From NCBI GenBank assembly GCA_002389675.1, contig DGQF01000037.1, forward strand, positions 38,545 to 102,544: a stretch of 64,000 nucleotides of DNA. The letters run 5' to 3'. Of this stretch, positions 37,271 through 47,021 are shown one piece after another (within the stretch, counting starts at the first letter, position 1; the number at the start of each line of letters is the position of its first letter). Made by a program: the position numbers and the translations under genes. This DNA is from Gammaproteobacteria bacterium UBA4421. GTDB lineage: Bacteria > Pseudomonadota > Gammaproteobacteria > Pseudomonadales > Azotimanducaceae. The notes under the pieces are model-generated. The model saw only the letters and a list, made by a program, of their open reading frames with translations, ran no database searches and was not told the DNA's origin.

Positions 37271-38143
37271 GTGTCAAATAAACGTTTGCCGGCAAGAGGG
37301 CGCGCAAATCCTCCGGTTGTTGCTGAAAAATTGCAAAAGCTGTTGGCTGGCGTGGGTCTCGGATCGCGCCGCGAAGTTGAGGGTTGGATTGCTGCCGGGC
37401 GTGTGGCGGTCAACGGTGAGGTTGCGCATCTCGGCCAGCGGGCAACTTCCGCCGATCGTATCCAAGTAGATGGCACCAACGTCAGCTTGCGGCAAAGCCC
37501 AGCGCCGCAGGTGATTGTTCTGAACAAGCGCAAAGGTGTGGTTTGTAGCCGTAAAGATGAAGAGGGCAGGCCAACTGTTTTTGATGAGCTGCCGCGATTG
37601 CGCAGTGGTCGCTGGGTGAGTATTGGTCGTTTAGATATGCAGACTACCGGCCTTCTTCTGGTAACCAGCGATGGTGCGTTGGCGCATAAAATGATGCATC
37701 CCTCAACTGGTTTGGATCGCGAATACGCCGTCCGGATAAATCTTCAGTTGGAAGATCAGCAGATTGAACAATTGCGTGCGGGTGTCATTGTGGAGGGTGA
37801 ACGCCTGCGTTTCAGTGATATTCGATTTTATGATGGCAGCAGTCGTAATTTCTGGTACCACGTGGTGCTAATGGAAGGTAAAAACCGTGAAGTACGCCGG
37901 CTGTTTGAAAGTGCTGGTGCAACTGTGAGTCGCTTGAAGAGAGTGCGCTATGGGCCAGTGATATTGCCTTCGTGGCTGAAAGAGCGCCAGTGGGCCTATC
38001 TGTCTGCGGAGGATCAAAGCGCACTGTATGGTCTGCTGAAATTGCCTTATGCAGCGCCTAAACAAGCGCCAACGCGGCGCGGAGGGCACGTGGCTAAGGC
38101 CAGTTGTCTATTGCCATATCCCGAGCTGGCAGCCCGTCGTTAG
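37271..38143 (+). CDS. rluB: 23S rRNA pseudouridine(2605) synthase
   Basis: Converts uridine to pseudouridine in 23S rRNA (2605 in E. coli). An N-terminal S4 domain (about 18-75) is followed by the catalytic domain with Asp122 in GRLDMQTTGLL. The C-terminal tail after about 260 is short and basic. Start GTG 37271. The 290-residue protein ends 12 bases before the convergent yciK. The same scpA-scpB-rluB order occurs in Pseudomonas and E. coli-related genomes. Confidence 0.93.
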   Translation: MSNKRLPARGRANPPVVAEKLQKLLAGVGLGSRREVEGWIAAGRVAVNGEVAHLGQRATSADRIQVDGTNVSLRQSPAPQVIVLNKRKGVVCSRKDEEGRPTVFDELPRLRSGRWVSIGRLDMQTTGLLLVTSDGALAHKMMHPSTGLDREYAVRINLQLEDQQIEQLRAGVIVEGERLRFSDIRFYDGSSRNFWYHVVLMEGKNREVRRLFESAGATVSRLKRVRYGPVILPSWLKERQWAYLSAEDQSALYGLLKLPYAAPKQAPTRRGGHVAKASCLLPYPELAARR

Positions 38144-38155
38144 GTAGTGTGCCGC

Positions 38156-38977
38156 TCACGGGCCTTGCCAATTGCGAGCCTCGAGTTGGGAGCCGGTGGG
38201 CGGTAGCGTTATGTCGCCGGTGGGTCCTTGCATTAGATAAAGGTAAAGGTCCATGTGCGCTTCAGCTGCCGGCACCGTGGCGGGGTCTTCGTTGGGGTAG
38301 GCTGCGTTGCGCATTCGAGTGCGGGTTCCGCCGGGATTTACACTATAAACTTTGATCCGGCCAGCATGTTCTGTTTCGTCAGCCAGCAGCGCGCTGAAGC
38401 CCTCGGTTGCAAATTTTGAGACGGCGTACGCGCCCCAGTAGGCGCGTGCCTGTCGCCCCACTCCGGAGGCGGTATTGATAATGCAGCTGTGGCTGGGTTT
38501 ATCCAAAAGGTCAAATAGAGTCTTGGTCAGCAGGAATGGCGCGTTGACGTTGGTCTGCATGACGCGCATCCATTCATCGGTTGCATAATGAGCCAAGGGT
38601 ACCCGTGGTCCAAGCCGCGAAGCGTTATGCAGTAAGCCGTGCAATTGGCCGTAAGTATCACTCACAGCGTCGTGTAGTGCGGTTAAAGCATCTTCGCCAA
38701 GATGTTCTAGATCGCACGGCACGATAACAGCTTGGGTGTCGGTATTAGCCTCAATCCAATCAAATACAGCCTCTAATTTTTCGCGGGTCCGCCCGACAAG
38801 GATCACATTAGCACCAAAGCTGGCGAAGGTTTTGGCAGCAACGGCACCAATGCCATCGCCCGCTCCGGTAACCACCAGATTCCGCCCGGTAAGCGCATCC
38901 GCTGGCGGTGTGTAGCGCCAATGTGCCGCCGCCGCGGTAAGCTCAGGGTAAGCTTTGGCCCCTTTAGGTTGTTTCAT
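38156..38977 (-). CDS. yciK: Short-chain dehydrogenase YciK
   Basis: A 273-residue SDR oxidoreductase with the TGAGDGIG cofactor loop and the YAVSK catalytic Tyr-Lys pair, plus the YciK-type SVNPGGTRTRMR segment. Its substrate is unknown. It overlaps ubiG by 4 bases (ATGA). In Pseudomonas a phosphatase gene (mupP) normally separates ubiG from this gene, and it is missing here. Confidence 0.9.
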   Translation of the reverse strand: MKQPKGAKAYPELTAAAAHWRYTPPADALTGRNLVVTGAGDGIGAVAAKTFASFGANVILVGRTREKLEAVFDWIEANTDTQAVIVPCDLEHLGEDALTALHDAVSDTYGQLHGLLHNASRLGPRVPLAHYATDEWMRVMQTNVNAPFLLTKTLFDLLDKPSHSCIINTASGVGRQARAYWGAYAVSKFATEGFSALLADETEHAGRIKVYSVNPGGTRTRMRNAAYPNEDPATVPAAEAHMDLYLYLMQGPTGDITLPPTGSQLEARNWQGP

Positions 38978-39681
38978 AGTGGTTTTTTTGCGTGTACGAG
39001 GTAGTTGGCGCCAACGTCGTCGCCGATCCTGCAGGCGCGTGTGAAGGGGTTATAGGTCATGCCTTTGATTTCTTGAACCTCTAAACCGGCTGCGCGAATG
39101 GCGGTGCAGAGTTCGGAGGGCTTGATAAACTTTTGGTAGTCGTGGGTGCCCCGAGGCAGCAAGTTGAGTACATATTCGGCCCCGAGAATCAGCAAAGCAT
39201 AGGCCTTGGGGTTACGGTTTATGGTCGAAAAAAACAAATCGCCACCCGGCTGCGTTAACGCTGCGCACGCGGCCACTGTGGAGGGATAGCTTGCCACATG
39301 TTCAAGCATCTCTAGGCAGGTTACGCTGCGAAAATGGGCGGTGTGGGTGGTGGCGAGTTGTTCAGCGGTGCCCTCTTGGTAATCAACTGTTGTGCCGCTC
39401 TGCAATGCATGCAAGCGAGCGACGCTCAGTGCCTTGCCCGCCATGTCTAGGCCGGTAACCTCTGCTCCTGCTGCAGCCATGGCCTCGCTGAGGACGCCGC
39501 CACCGCAGCCAATATCGACCACAGGGCCGGCCAGTAAATTGGTGCGTTGCTGGATGTAATCCAAGCGGATTGGATTGATATCGTGCAGTGTTTTGAAATC
39601 GCCGTTTTTGTCCCACCAGCGGTGTGCAAGGGCATTAAATTTTTCGATTTCTTGAGTGTCGACGTTGGCTGTATCGTTCAT
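38974..39681 (-). CDS. ubiG: Ubiquinone biosynthesis O-methyltransferase
   Basis: Performs both O-methylations in ubiquinone synthesis with AdoMet. The 235-residue protein has the N-terminal RWWDKNGDFKTLHDINPIR signature, the AdoMet loop VDIGCGGG (about 58-65) and the FSTINRNPKAY motif. It is followed, with a 4-base overlap, by yciK. Presence of ubiG implies an aerobic respiratory chain using ubiquinone. Confidence 0.96.
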   Translation of the reverse strand: MNDTANVDTQEIEKFNALAHRWWDKNGDFKTLHDINPIRLDYIQQRTNLLAGPVVDIGCGGGVLSEAMAAAGAEVTGLDMAGKALSVARLHALQSGTTVDYQEGTAEQLATTHTAHFRSVTCLEMLEHVASYPSTVAACAALTQPGGDLFFSTINRNPKAYALLILGAEYVLNLLPRGTHDYQKFIKPSELCTAIRAAGLEVQEIKGMTYNPFTRACRIGDDVGANYLVHAKKPL

Positions 39682-39723
39682 TTACTGAGGGTAACCGGGT
39701 GGAGAGAATTCGTTAATTTGACC

Positions 39724-41034
39724 TTATGCGAGCGCAGAGTGCCATGACTTGACGCGATGTGCTAATTCGGGTGGTGAAAGGCGGGTAAATTGGCGGTTTT
39801 TGATCAGTTGCTCGCCATTTACAAATACGTTGTCAACGGCTTTTGCGGCATTTGCATGCACCACAGCGGCGAAGGGGTCGTGTAGTGGCAGTAAACCCAA
39901 ATGCTCCGTGTCGAGACTGATGAAATCAGCAGCCTTGCCGGGCTCAAGAGATCCGGTGATGGTGTCCATGCCCAACGCGCGTGCGCCGTCGAGTGTGGCC
40001 ATACGCACCGCGTCGGCGGCTTTTCCTGCTGCCGCGTTTTGTTCTTCATGTTTAGCCAAAAGGGCGCTCAGGCGCGCCTCAGAAAACATGTCTAAGCAAT
40101 TGTTGGAAGCGGCGCCATCGGTACCCAAGGCCACACAGACACCTTTTTTGTGCAGTTCGCCGACTGGGCAGTAGCCCGAAGCCAGTTTTAAGTTCGACGT
40201 CGGGCAGTGGACAACTCGAGTGCCGCTGTCAGCGATCATGGTCATCTCGGCGGGAGTGACTTGCGTCATGTGAACGGCCTGCAGGTTGGGGCCAAGCAAG
40301 CCAATGTTGTGCAATCGCTTGATCCAGGATTCGCCAGTTGTAGCAATGGCGTTTTCAACCTCCTGCGCGCTTTCGTGTAAGTGAATTTGGACCATGATAT
40401 CCAGTTCATGGGCATACATGCCGATGCGTTCCATATCTTTTGCGTTGAGGCTGTAGGCTGAGTGAGGACCAAGGGCGACCTTAACCAGGTTGGAGTGACG
40501 CAGTGCGTGGAAAAGCTCCAAGCCTTTGTGCAGCGCGTCATTGACGTCTGTGCTCCAGGGGTTGCTGAACTCGATTAGCGGAAATGCCAGTTGGGCCCGA
40601 ATCCCTTGTTCGGCGCAGACATTGGCCACCACCTCTGGGTAAAAATACATGTCGGAAAATGTGGTTGTGCCGCTGGCTAGCATTTCGGCTACGCTCAGTT
40701 CCGTGCCCAGACGTACAAAATCAGGGCTCATCAGGGCTGCTTCCATGGGCCAGACCGTATCGTTTAGCCAAACTTCCAGAGGTTGGTCCTCGCCGGCACC
40801 ACGCAGTAGAGACATTGCGGCGTGTCCGTGCGCGTTGATCAAGCCGGGCATGACGATATGGTTGTCCAGATTGATGGTTTGCTGCGGGTGATAAGTGGCT
40901 TGTATCTCTGTTTTAGGCCCGATCGCGGTTATGACGTTGCCGCTGATGGCCAGGCTGTGGTGGGTCAATACCGTGTTCACCGGTGCAACCGGTAAAATCC
41001 AGGCAGCGTTGACTATAAGATCGCATTTATTCAT
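39724..41034 (-). CDS. mtaD: 5-methylthioadenosine/S-adenosylhomocysteine deaminase family (TRZ/ATZ)
   Basis: A 436-residue amidohydrolase: HGHAAM gives two metal ligands, HLHES another and GTDGAASNNCLDM the aspartate. It resembles PA3170 of P. aeruginosa, which deaminates methylthioadenosine; related proteins act on other N-heterocycles, so the substrate is likely but not certain. The frame is open upstream to 41076, but MNKCDLIVNAAWILP at 41034 matches the family start. mtnA, which lies next to it in Pseudomonas, is absent. Divergent from gyrA. Confidence 0.88.
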   Translation of the reverse strand: MNKCDLIVNAAWILPVAPVNTVLTHHSLAISGNVITAIGPKTEIQATYHPQQTINLDNHIVMPGLINAHGHAAMSLLRGAGEDQPLEVWLNDTVWPMEAALMSPDFVRLGTELSVAEMLASGTTTFSDMYFYPEVVANVCAEQGIRAQLAFPLIEFSNPWSTDVNDALHKGLELFHALRHSNLVKVALGPHSAYSLNAKDMERIGMYAHELDIMVQIHLHESAQEVENAIATTGESWIKRLHNIGLLGPNLQAVHMTQVTPAEMTMIADSGTRVVHCPTSNLKLASGYCPVGELHKKGVCVALGTDGAASNNCLDMFSEARLSALLAKHEEQNAAAGKAADAVRMATLDGARALGMDTITGSLEPGKAADFISLDTEHLGLLPLHDPFAAVVHANAAKAVDNVFVNGEQLIKNRQFTRLSPPELAHRVKSWHSALA

Positions 41035-41102
41035 GACGTCAGTATAGCGGTACAACGGTCTAAATCGTGTTAACATTTGGGCTTTTATTGCGCTAGTTTT
41101 CT

Positions 41103-43700
41103 ATGTCCGAAATAGGTTCCGAAGACAACAGAGATATTCTGCCCGTCAACATCGAAGACGAGTTGCGTCAGTCCTACTTGGATTACGCCATGAGCGTGAT
41201 TGTGGGTCGCGCTTTGCCCGATGTGAGAGACGGACTCAAACCGGTACATAAACGCGTTTTGTTTGCGATGAGCGAACTCAACAATACGTTTAACCGGCCT
41301 TATGTTAAGTCTGCCCGCGTGGTTGGTGAGGTGATTGGTAAATATCACCCGCATGGCGATAGCGCTGTGTACGACACTGTGGTGCGAATGGCGCAAGATT
41401 TTTCGCTGCGTTATATGCTGGTGGACGGTCAAGGCAACTTTGGCTCGATTGACGGCGACCCGCCGGCGGCCATGCGCTACACCGAAGTCAGAATGTCTAA
41501 AATAGCGTCCGAATTGCTGGCGGATTTGGATAAAGATACCGTCAATTTCGTCGCCAATTATGACGATACGCTGACAATGCCTGACGTACTGCCGACCCGG
41601 CTGCCAAATTTATTAGTGAACGGCAGTTCAGGGATTGCCGTTGGTATGGCCACGAATATCCCGCCGCATAATCTTACCGAGGTGGTGAACGCGTGCTTGG
41701 CTTTGCTGGATGATGGCGAACTTTCTATTGACGACCTAATGCAACACATCACGGGGCCTGATTTTCCCACCGCGGGGATCATTAACGGCCGAGCAGGCAT
41801 TGTACAGGCCTATCGCACCGGCCGCGGGCGCATCTATGTGAGAGCGCGAGCTGAGGTTGAGGACAATAAAGGACGGGAGCGAATTGTTATCTCGGAAATT
41901 CCTTATCAGCTCAATAAGTCGAAGCTGATAGAGAAAATTGCTGAACTGGTTAAAGACAAAAAAATCGAGGGAATCAGCGAATTGCGCGATGAGTCGGACA
42001 AAGATGGCTTACGCGTAGTGATCGAGGTGCGCCGGGGTGACTCAGGAGAAGTCATTCTGAACAATCTGTACAGCCAGACACAGCTGCAATCGGTTTTCGG
42101 TATCAATTGTGTCGCGTTGGTTGACGGTCAGCCAAAGTTGCTGAACCTGAAAGAAATGCTGGCGGCATTCCTTCAGCACCGTAAAGAAGTTGTCACCCGT
42201 CGCACGCTTTATTTGTTGCGCCGTGCGCGTCAGCGGGGGCATATTTTGGAGGGGCAAGCGGTTGCTCTGTCCAATATCGACGCCGTCATTGAGTTGATCA
42301 AAGGTTCAGCATCTGCAGCTCAGGCGCGAGATGCATTGATTGAGCGCCGCTGGTCGGCTGCTGCGCTTTTTGATTTATTGGAAGAGGTGGGGTCAGATGC
42401 TTGCCGGCCGGATGGGCTGAGCTCGGATTATGGCTTTACGGATGGTTTGTATCGCCTGACGGCCGAACAAGCACAGGCTATTCTCGAAATTCGCTTGCAT
42501 CGCTTGACGGCGATGGAGCAAGACAAGCTCATGGAAGACTATAAAGGGGTCTTGGATGAAATTGCTGACTTGCTGGATATTTTAGATTCTCATGCCCGTT
42601 TGTTGTCGGTCATTCGTGACGAACTAACCGACGTTCGCGACAGTTATGGTGATGAACGCCGAACCGAGATTGTTGCCAGTCATCAAGACTTGTCGGTTGA
42701 AGACTTGATCACAGAGGAAGAGTTGGTGGTGACGGTTTCGCACCAGGGCTATGCGAAAACTCAGCCGTTGGATGCTTATCAGGCGCAACGTCGCGGAGGA
42801 CGTGGTAAGGCCGCGTTGTCGGTCAAAGACGAAGACTTTGTCGAGCACCTGGTGATTGCGAATAGCCACGACACTTTGCTGTGTTTCTCGGATCTGGGCA
42901 AAGTCTACTGGATTAAATCGTTCCAAATCCCGCAGGGCAGTCGAGGCGCCAAGGGCCGGCCGATCATAAATATTCTGCCGCTTTCAGCGCAAGAGCGAAT
43001 TACTGCGCTATTGCCAATCAAAACATTCGATAACGACCACTTCGTGTTCATGGCGACAACTAACGGAACCGTCAAGAAAACCCCACTGGAACAGTTTTCT
43101 CGACCTCGCAGCAGTGGATTAATTGCAGTGGATCTAGAAGAAGGCAATACCTTAGTGGGTGTGGCAATCACTACCGGCTCTTCTGACGTTTTGTTGTGTT
43201 CCAGTGCCGGCAAGGCCGCGCGGTTCAAGGAATCGGATGTGCGCGCGATGGGTCGTACAGCCAAAGGCGTGCGGGGAATCCGTCTCACTGCAGAGCAAAA
43301 ACTCATTTCTTTGATCATTCCGGCTGAGAACGGGTATGTTTTGACGGCCAGTGAAAATGGTTACGGCAAGCGTACCCCGGTCAATGATTTCCCTGTTAAA
43401 GGGCGTGGCGGTCAAGGGGTTATTGCGATGCAGTCAAGCAGCCGAAACGGCCAGATGGTCGGCGCCGTGCAGGTTTTTGGCGGCGACGAGCTGATGTTGA
43501 TTAGTACCATGGGAACATTGGTACGTACCGCCGCGGACGAGGTCTCCGAACTCAGTCGCAACACTCAGGGTGTGCGGCTAATCAATGTGAAAGAAGGCGA
43601 ATTGGTCAACAGTGTTGCCCGCATCGCTGAACAAGAGGACATCAGTGACCCAGGCGCCGATGCGGACAACGGCGATGAAGCCTCAGATGAGACCGATTAA
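41103..43700 (+). CDS. gyrA: DNA gyrase subunit A
   Basis: Introduces negative supercoils with GyrB. The 865-residue protein has the DNA-cleaving Tyr126 in RYTEVRM, the GyrA box QRRGGRGK near residue 562 that distinguishes it from ParC, six C-terminal blades and an acidic tail. In the quinolone-resistance region the Ser and Asp of HGDSAVYD are the susceptible-type residues. It is followed by serC in the order known from Pseudomonas. Confidence 0.97.
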   Translation: MSEIGSEDNRDILPVNIEDELRQSYLDYAMSVIVGRALPDVRDGLKPVHKRVLFAMSELNNTFNRPYVKSARVVGEVIGKYHPHGDSAVYDTVVRMAQDFSLRYMLVDGQGNFGSIDGDPPAAMRYTEVRMSKIASELLADLDKDTVNFVANYDDTLTMPDVLPTRLPNLLVNGSSGIAVGMATNIPPHNLTEVVNACLALLDDGELSIDDLMQHITGPDFPTAGIINGRAGIVQAYRTGRGRIYVRARAEVEDNKGRERIVISEIPYQLNKSKLIEKIAELVKDKKIEGISELRDESDKDGLRVVIEVRRGDSGEVILNNLYSQTQLQSVFGINCVALVDGQPKLLNLKEMLAAFLQHRKEVVTRRTLYLLRRARQRGHILEGQAVALSNIDAVIELIKGSASAAQARDALIERRWSAAALFDLLEEVGSDACRPDGLSSDYGFTDGLYRLTAEQAQAILEIRLHRLTAMEQDKLMEDYKGVLDEIADLLDILDSHARLLSVIRDELTDVRDSYGDERRTEIVASHQDLSVEDLITEEELVVTVSHQGYAKTQPLDAYQAQRRGGRGKAALSVKDEDFVEHLVIANSHDTLLCFSDLGKVYWIKSFQIPQGSRGAKGRPIINILPLSAQERITALLPIKTFDNDHFVFMATTNGTVKKTPLEQFSRPRSSGLIAVDLEEGNTLVGVAITTGSSDVLLCSSAGKAARFKESDVRAMGRTAKGVRGIRLTAEQKLISLIIPAENGYVLTASENGYGKRTPVNDFPVKGRGGQGVIAMQSSSRNGQMVGAVQVFGGDELMLISTMGTLVRTAADEVSELSRNTQGVRLINVKEGELVNSVARIAEQEDISDPGADADNGDEASDETD

Positions 43701-43728
43701 CCGCAGTTGAATAAGGGAGAGCATACTT

Positions 43729-44808
43729 TTGGCGAGAATTTTTAACTTTTCCGCCGGTCCCTCGGCGTTACCTCAGGAGGTTCTTGAACAGGCACAAGCT
43801 GAGCTTTTAGATTATCAAAGCACTGGCATGTCGGTCATGGAAATGAGTCATCGCAGTGATGTCTTCGTTGGCATTGCGTCGCGTGCTGAGGCCGATTTCC
43901 GGGATCTGCTGGGTGTCAGTGATAATTACCATGTGCTGTTCCTGCAGGGTGGGGCGACCACTCAGTTTGCTTCGATTCCTTTGAATCTTACTCAGGTGGG
44001 GGATACGGTCGATTACCTCGACACCGGTGCCTGGTCTTCAAAGGCTGTCAAAGAGGCGGCAAAATATTGTCATGTGAACGTGGTGGCCAGCGGGAAATCT
44101 GGCAACTACAGCTCGATACCGGACGTTGCGCAATGGCGGCATGGCAATAACGCTCGGTATCTGCATATTTGTTCTAATGAAACCATTGGTGGGGTGCAGT
44201 TTAAGCAGTTTCCCAACGTGTCGGTTCCGCTGGTTGCGGATATGTCATCAGATTTCTTGTCGCGCCCAGTGGACGTGGATCGTTTCGCTGTGATTTACGG
44301 CGGCGCGCAGAAAAATATTGGTCCTGCTGGTTTGACACTGGTGGTTGTGCGCAAGGATTTATGTGGCTCAGCCCGTGTTGAAACGCCGGGGACCCTCGAT
44401 TTTGCCGTACAGGCTGGCGCCGATTCAATGTCCAATACTCCGCCTACTTTTGCTTGGTATCTGGCGGGCCTGGTTTTTGAGTGGCTTAAAAATCTCGGCG
44501 GTTTGCCGGGAATTAACGAGATCAATGAGCGAAAAGCCGCGAAACTTTATGACACCATCGATGCGAGCGATTTTTATCAGTCGCCGGTGGAAGCGTCGGT
44601 GCGCTCGACGATGAATGTGCCGTTTACAATGCCCAAGCCAGAGTTAGATAAACTGTTTGTCTCTGGGGCTGAAGCGATCGGGTTGTCTGGCCTGAAGGGG
44701 CATCGTAGCGTGGGCGGTATGCGGGCAAGTCTCTATAATGCGGTGCCAGAGGCCGCGGTGGACGCGTTAATTTCATTTATGAACGAGTTTGAGCATGAGC
44801 ACGGATGA
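43729..44808 (+). CDS. serC: Phosphoserine aminotransferase
   Basis: PLP enzyme that converts phosphohydroxypyruvate to phosphoserine; it also acts in pyridoxal phosphate synthesis. The 359-residue protein begins FNFSAGPSALP and has the PLP lysine at residue 195 (YGGAQKNIGPAG). It starts with TTG 43729, whose only near alternative start lies far downstream. It overlaps pheA by 14 bases. Confidence 0.96.
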   Translation: MARIFNFSAGPSALPQEVLEQAQAELLDYQSTGMSVMEMSHRSDVFVGIASRAEADFRDLLGVSDNYHVLFLQGGATTQFASIPLNLTQVGDTVDYLDTGAWSSKAVKEAAKYCHVNVVASGKSGNYSSIPDVAQWRHGNNARYLHICSNETIGGVQFKQFPNVSVPLVADMSSDFLSRPVDVDRFAVIYGGAQKNIGPAGLTLVVVRKDLCGSARVETPGTLDFAVQAGADSMSNTPPTFAWYLAGLVFEWLKNLGGLPGINEINERKAAKLYDTIDASDFYQSPVEASVRSTMNVPFTMPKPELDKLFVSGAEAIGLSGLKGHRSVGGMRASLYNAVPEAAVDALISFMNEFEHEHG

Positions 44809-45889
44809 CAGCAAGCTCCAGCCTTTGCGGGATCGTATCGATGAGATAGACCGCAGTTTGCTCGGCTTGTTGAATGAGCGAGCGCAGTGCGCGCTAGATG
44901 TCGGTGAAATCAAGAAAGGCCGCAGCTCCGAAGATCCGCCGGTGTTCTATCGTCCGGAGCGAGAGGCTCAAATATTGCTGTCACTCATGGCGCAAAACAA
45001 AGGCCCGTTGCCAGATCAGGACGTGACTCGTCTGTTCCGCGAAGTGATCTCGTGCTGTCTCAATTTAGAACAGCCTTTAACTGTGGCTTACTTCGGGCCG
45101 GAAGGAACCTATACCGAAGCGGCGGCGATCAAACAATTTGGGCACTTTGCAACCACCCGTCCGCTGGCCTCGATTGATGAGGTATTCAGGGAGGTGGAAG
45201 GGCGGTCGGTGCACTATGGGGTGGTCCCGGTAGAGAATTCTACTGAAGGCATGGTGAATCAAACGTTAGACTGCTTTCTAACTTCTCGCGTGAAAATATG
45301 TGCGGAAGTGGAATTGCCGATACATCATGCGTTTTTGAGACACCGCGAGAGTTCCCGTGAGGTCACCAAAATCTTCTCGCATGCGCAGAGTTTGGCGCAG
45401 TGTCGGGGTTGGTTAGACCGCCACTATCCTGGTGTTCCGCGAGTGGCTGTGGCCAGCAATGCGGAAGCCGCAAGGCTTGCGAAAGACCAAGTTGATGTGG
45501 CTGCGATTGCGGGTGAAGTCGCTGCTGATCATTATGATTTGAGGGTGCTCTCTACTCGAATTGAAGATCAGCCCGATAATAAAACTCGGTTTTTGGTGTT
45601 AGGGAATCAAGAGGTTGGGTCCAGCGGCGCGGATAAAACATCGATTTTAGTCTCGGTGCGTAATGAGCCCGGTGCTTTATTGCGCGTTTTGACCCCTTTC
45701 GATCACCAAGGGATCAGTCTGACCCGCATTGAAACGCGGCCTGCGCGATCAGGAGACTGGTCATATGTTTTTTTCATCGATTTTGACGGTCACCTAAATG
45801 ATGCCAATGCGAAGCGGGTAATGGACGCCATTCAAGAGGTAGCTTTTGAAGTGCGTCCTTTGGGTTCCTATCCTAAATCCATCGGTTAA
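44795..45889 (+). CDS. pheA: Bifunctional chorismate mutase/prephenate dehydratase
   Basis: Makes phenylpyruvate from chorismate in two steps. An N-terminal AroQ chorismate mutase (about 5-90) is followed by a prephenate dehydratase (about 95-270, YFGPEGTYTEAA, VPVENSTEG) and an ACT domain (about 280-360) for phenylalanine feedback. The ACT motifs read GALL and ETRP instead of the GALV and ESRP of E. coli. ATG 44795 is preferred over TTG 44789; both overlap serC. Confidence 0.95.
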   Translation: MSTDDSKLQPLRDRIDEIDRSLLGLLNERAQCALDVGEIKKGRSSEDPPVFYRPEREAQILLSLMAQNKGPLPDQDVTRLFREVISCCLNLEQPLTVAYFGPEGTYTEAAAIKQFGHFATTRPLASIDEVFREVEGRSVHYGVVPVENSTEGMVNQTLDCFLTSRVKICAEVELPIHHAFLRHRESSREVTKIFSHAQSLAQCRGWLDRHYPGVPRVAVASNAEAARLAKDQVDVAAIAGEVAADHYDLRVLSTRIEDQPDNKTRFLVLGNQEVGSSGADKTSILVSVRNEPGALLRVLTPFDHQGISLTRIETRPARSGDWSYVFFIDFDGHLNDANAKRVMDAIQEVAFEVRPLGSYPKSIG

Positions 45890-45909
45890 CTCAAATTAGG
45901 AAGATATGC

Positions 45910-47010
45910 ATGAATCGCTCTGCACTGCAAAACGTTCACTCAGGGATTGCCAGCCTGCAGCCCTACCAGCCGGGCAAGCCGATTGAGGAAGTGGCCCGCG
46001 AATTAGGGTTGACCGATATCGTAAAGCTGGCCAGCAACGAGAACCCAATGAGTCCAGGTGTGGGGGTGCGAGAGGCGATTGCAGGTGAGTTGGCGTCGTT
46101 GTCTCGATATCCGGATGGCAACGGATTTGTCCTAAAGCGTGCGCTTGAAAAACATTTGGGTGTTCAATCGCAACAGTTGACCCTGGGAAATGGCTCAAAC
46201 GATGTTTTAGATCTGGTCGCGCGTGTTGCGATTGAGCCTGGATATGAGGCGGTGGTGGCAGAGCATAGTTTTGTTGTTTACCGCTTGGCGGTGACAAGTG
46301 CCGGCGGCCGTTTGATTGAGGTGCCCGCTAAAAACTACGGTGCAGATTTAGAGGCGATGGCGGCTGCGATCACCGACCGTACCCGCGTGATTTTTTTGGC
46401 TAATCCGAATAATCCGACGGGCACGTGGGTTGAGCACGATGAGTTGGTGGCATTTTTAGACCAGGTGCCCAGCAGCGTTTGGGTTGTGTTGGATGAAGCC
46501 TACGCGGAGTATTCAGAGCTGCCCAACTACCCGCGTGCGTTAGAACTGCTGGAAAATTACTCGAATTTAATCGTGACGCGCACTTTTTCTAAGATTTACG
46601 GGCTTGCATCACTGCGGGTGGGTTACGGTATATCAAGTCCTATATTTGCGGACATGTTAAACAGAGCACGCCAGCCGTTTAATTTGAGCAGTATTGCTCT
46701 GGCGGGTGCGGCGGCGGCTCTGGATGACGATGAATATGTCGCCGCCAGTGTCGCCATGAACCGCGAAGGTATGCAGCAGATGACCGCTGGGCTAGATGCC
46801 TTGGGGCTAAGTTATATTCCTTCTTTGGGCAATTTTGTCAGCGTTGAATTTAAGCAAGATGCGGCCTCGATCTATGAGGGGCTGTTGCGCCAAGGAGTGA
46901 TTGTCCGCCCAATTGCCGTTTACGGCTTGCCGCGCCACTTGCGCGTGAGCATTGGATTACCTGCTGAAAATAACCGTTTTTTAGAAGCTTTAGCCGGCGT
47001 CATAGGTTAG
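45910..47010 (+). CDS. hisC: Histidinol-phosphate aminotransferase
   Basis: A 366-residue class I/II aminotransferase with NPNNPTGTW, DEAYAEY and the PLP lysine at residue 228 (FSKIYGLASLRVGY). The family acts on imidazole-acetol phosphate; copies embedded between pheA and tyrA often also transaminate aromatic keto acids, so a role in Phe/Tyr synthesis is likely. ATG 45910 has AGGAAG upstream. Followed by tyrA 11 bases later. Confidence 0.92.
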   Translation: MNRSALQNVHSGIASLQPYQPGKPIEEVARELGLTDIVKLASNENPMSPGVGVREAIAGELASLSRYPDGNGFVLKRALEKHLGVQSQQLTLGNGSNDVLDLVARVAIEPGYEAVVAEHSFVVYRLAVTSAGGRLIEVPAKNYGADLEAMAAAITDRTRVIFLANPNNPTGTWVEHDELVAFLDQVPSSVWVVLDEAYAEYSELPNYPRALELLENYSNLIVTRTFSKIYGLASLRVGYGISSPIFADMLNRARQPFNLSSIALAGAAAALDDDEYVAASVAMNREGMQQMTAGLDALGLSYIPSLGNFVSVEFKQDAASIYEGLLRQGVIVRPIAVYGLPRHLRVSIGLPAENNRFLEALAGVIG

Positions 47011-47021
47011 CGAGCAGGTCT

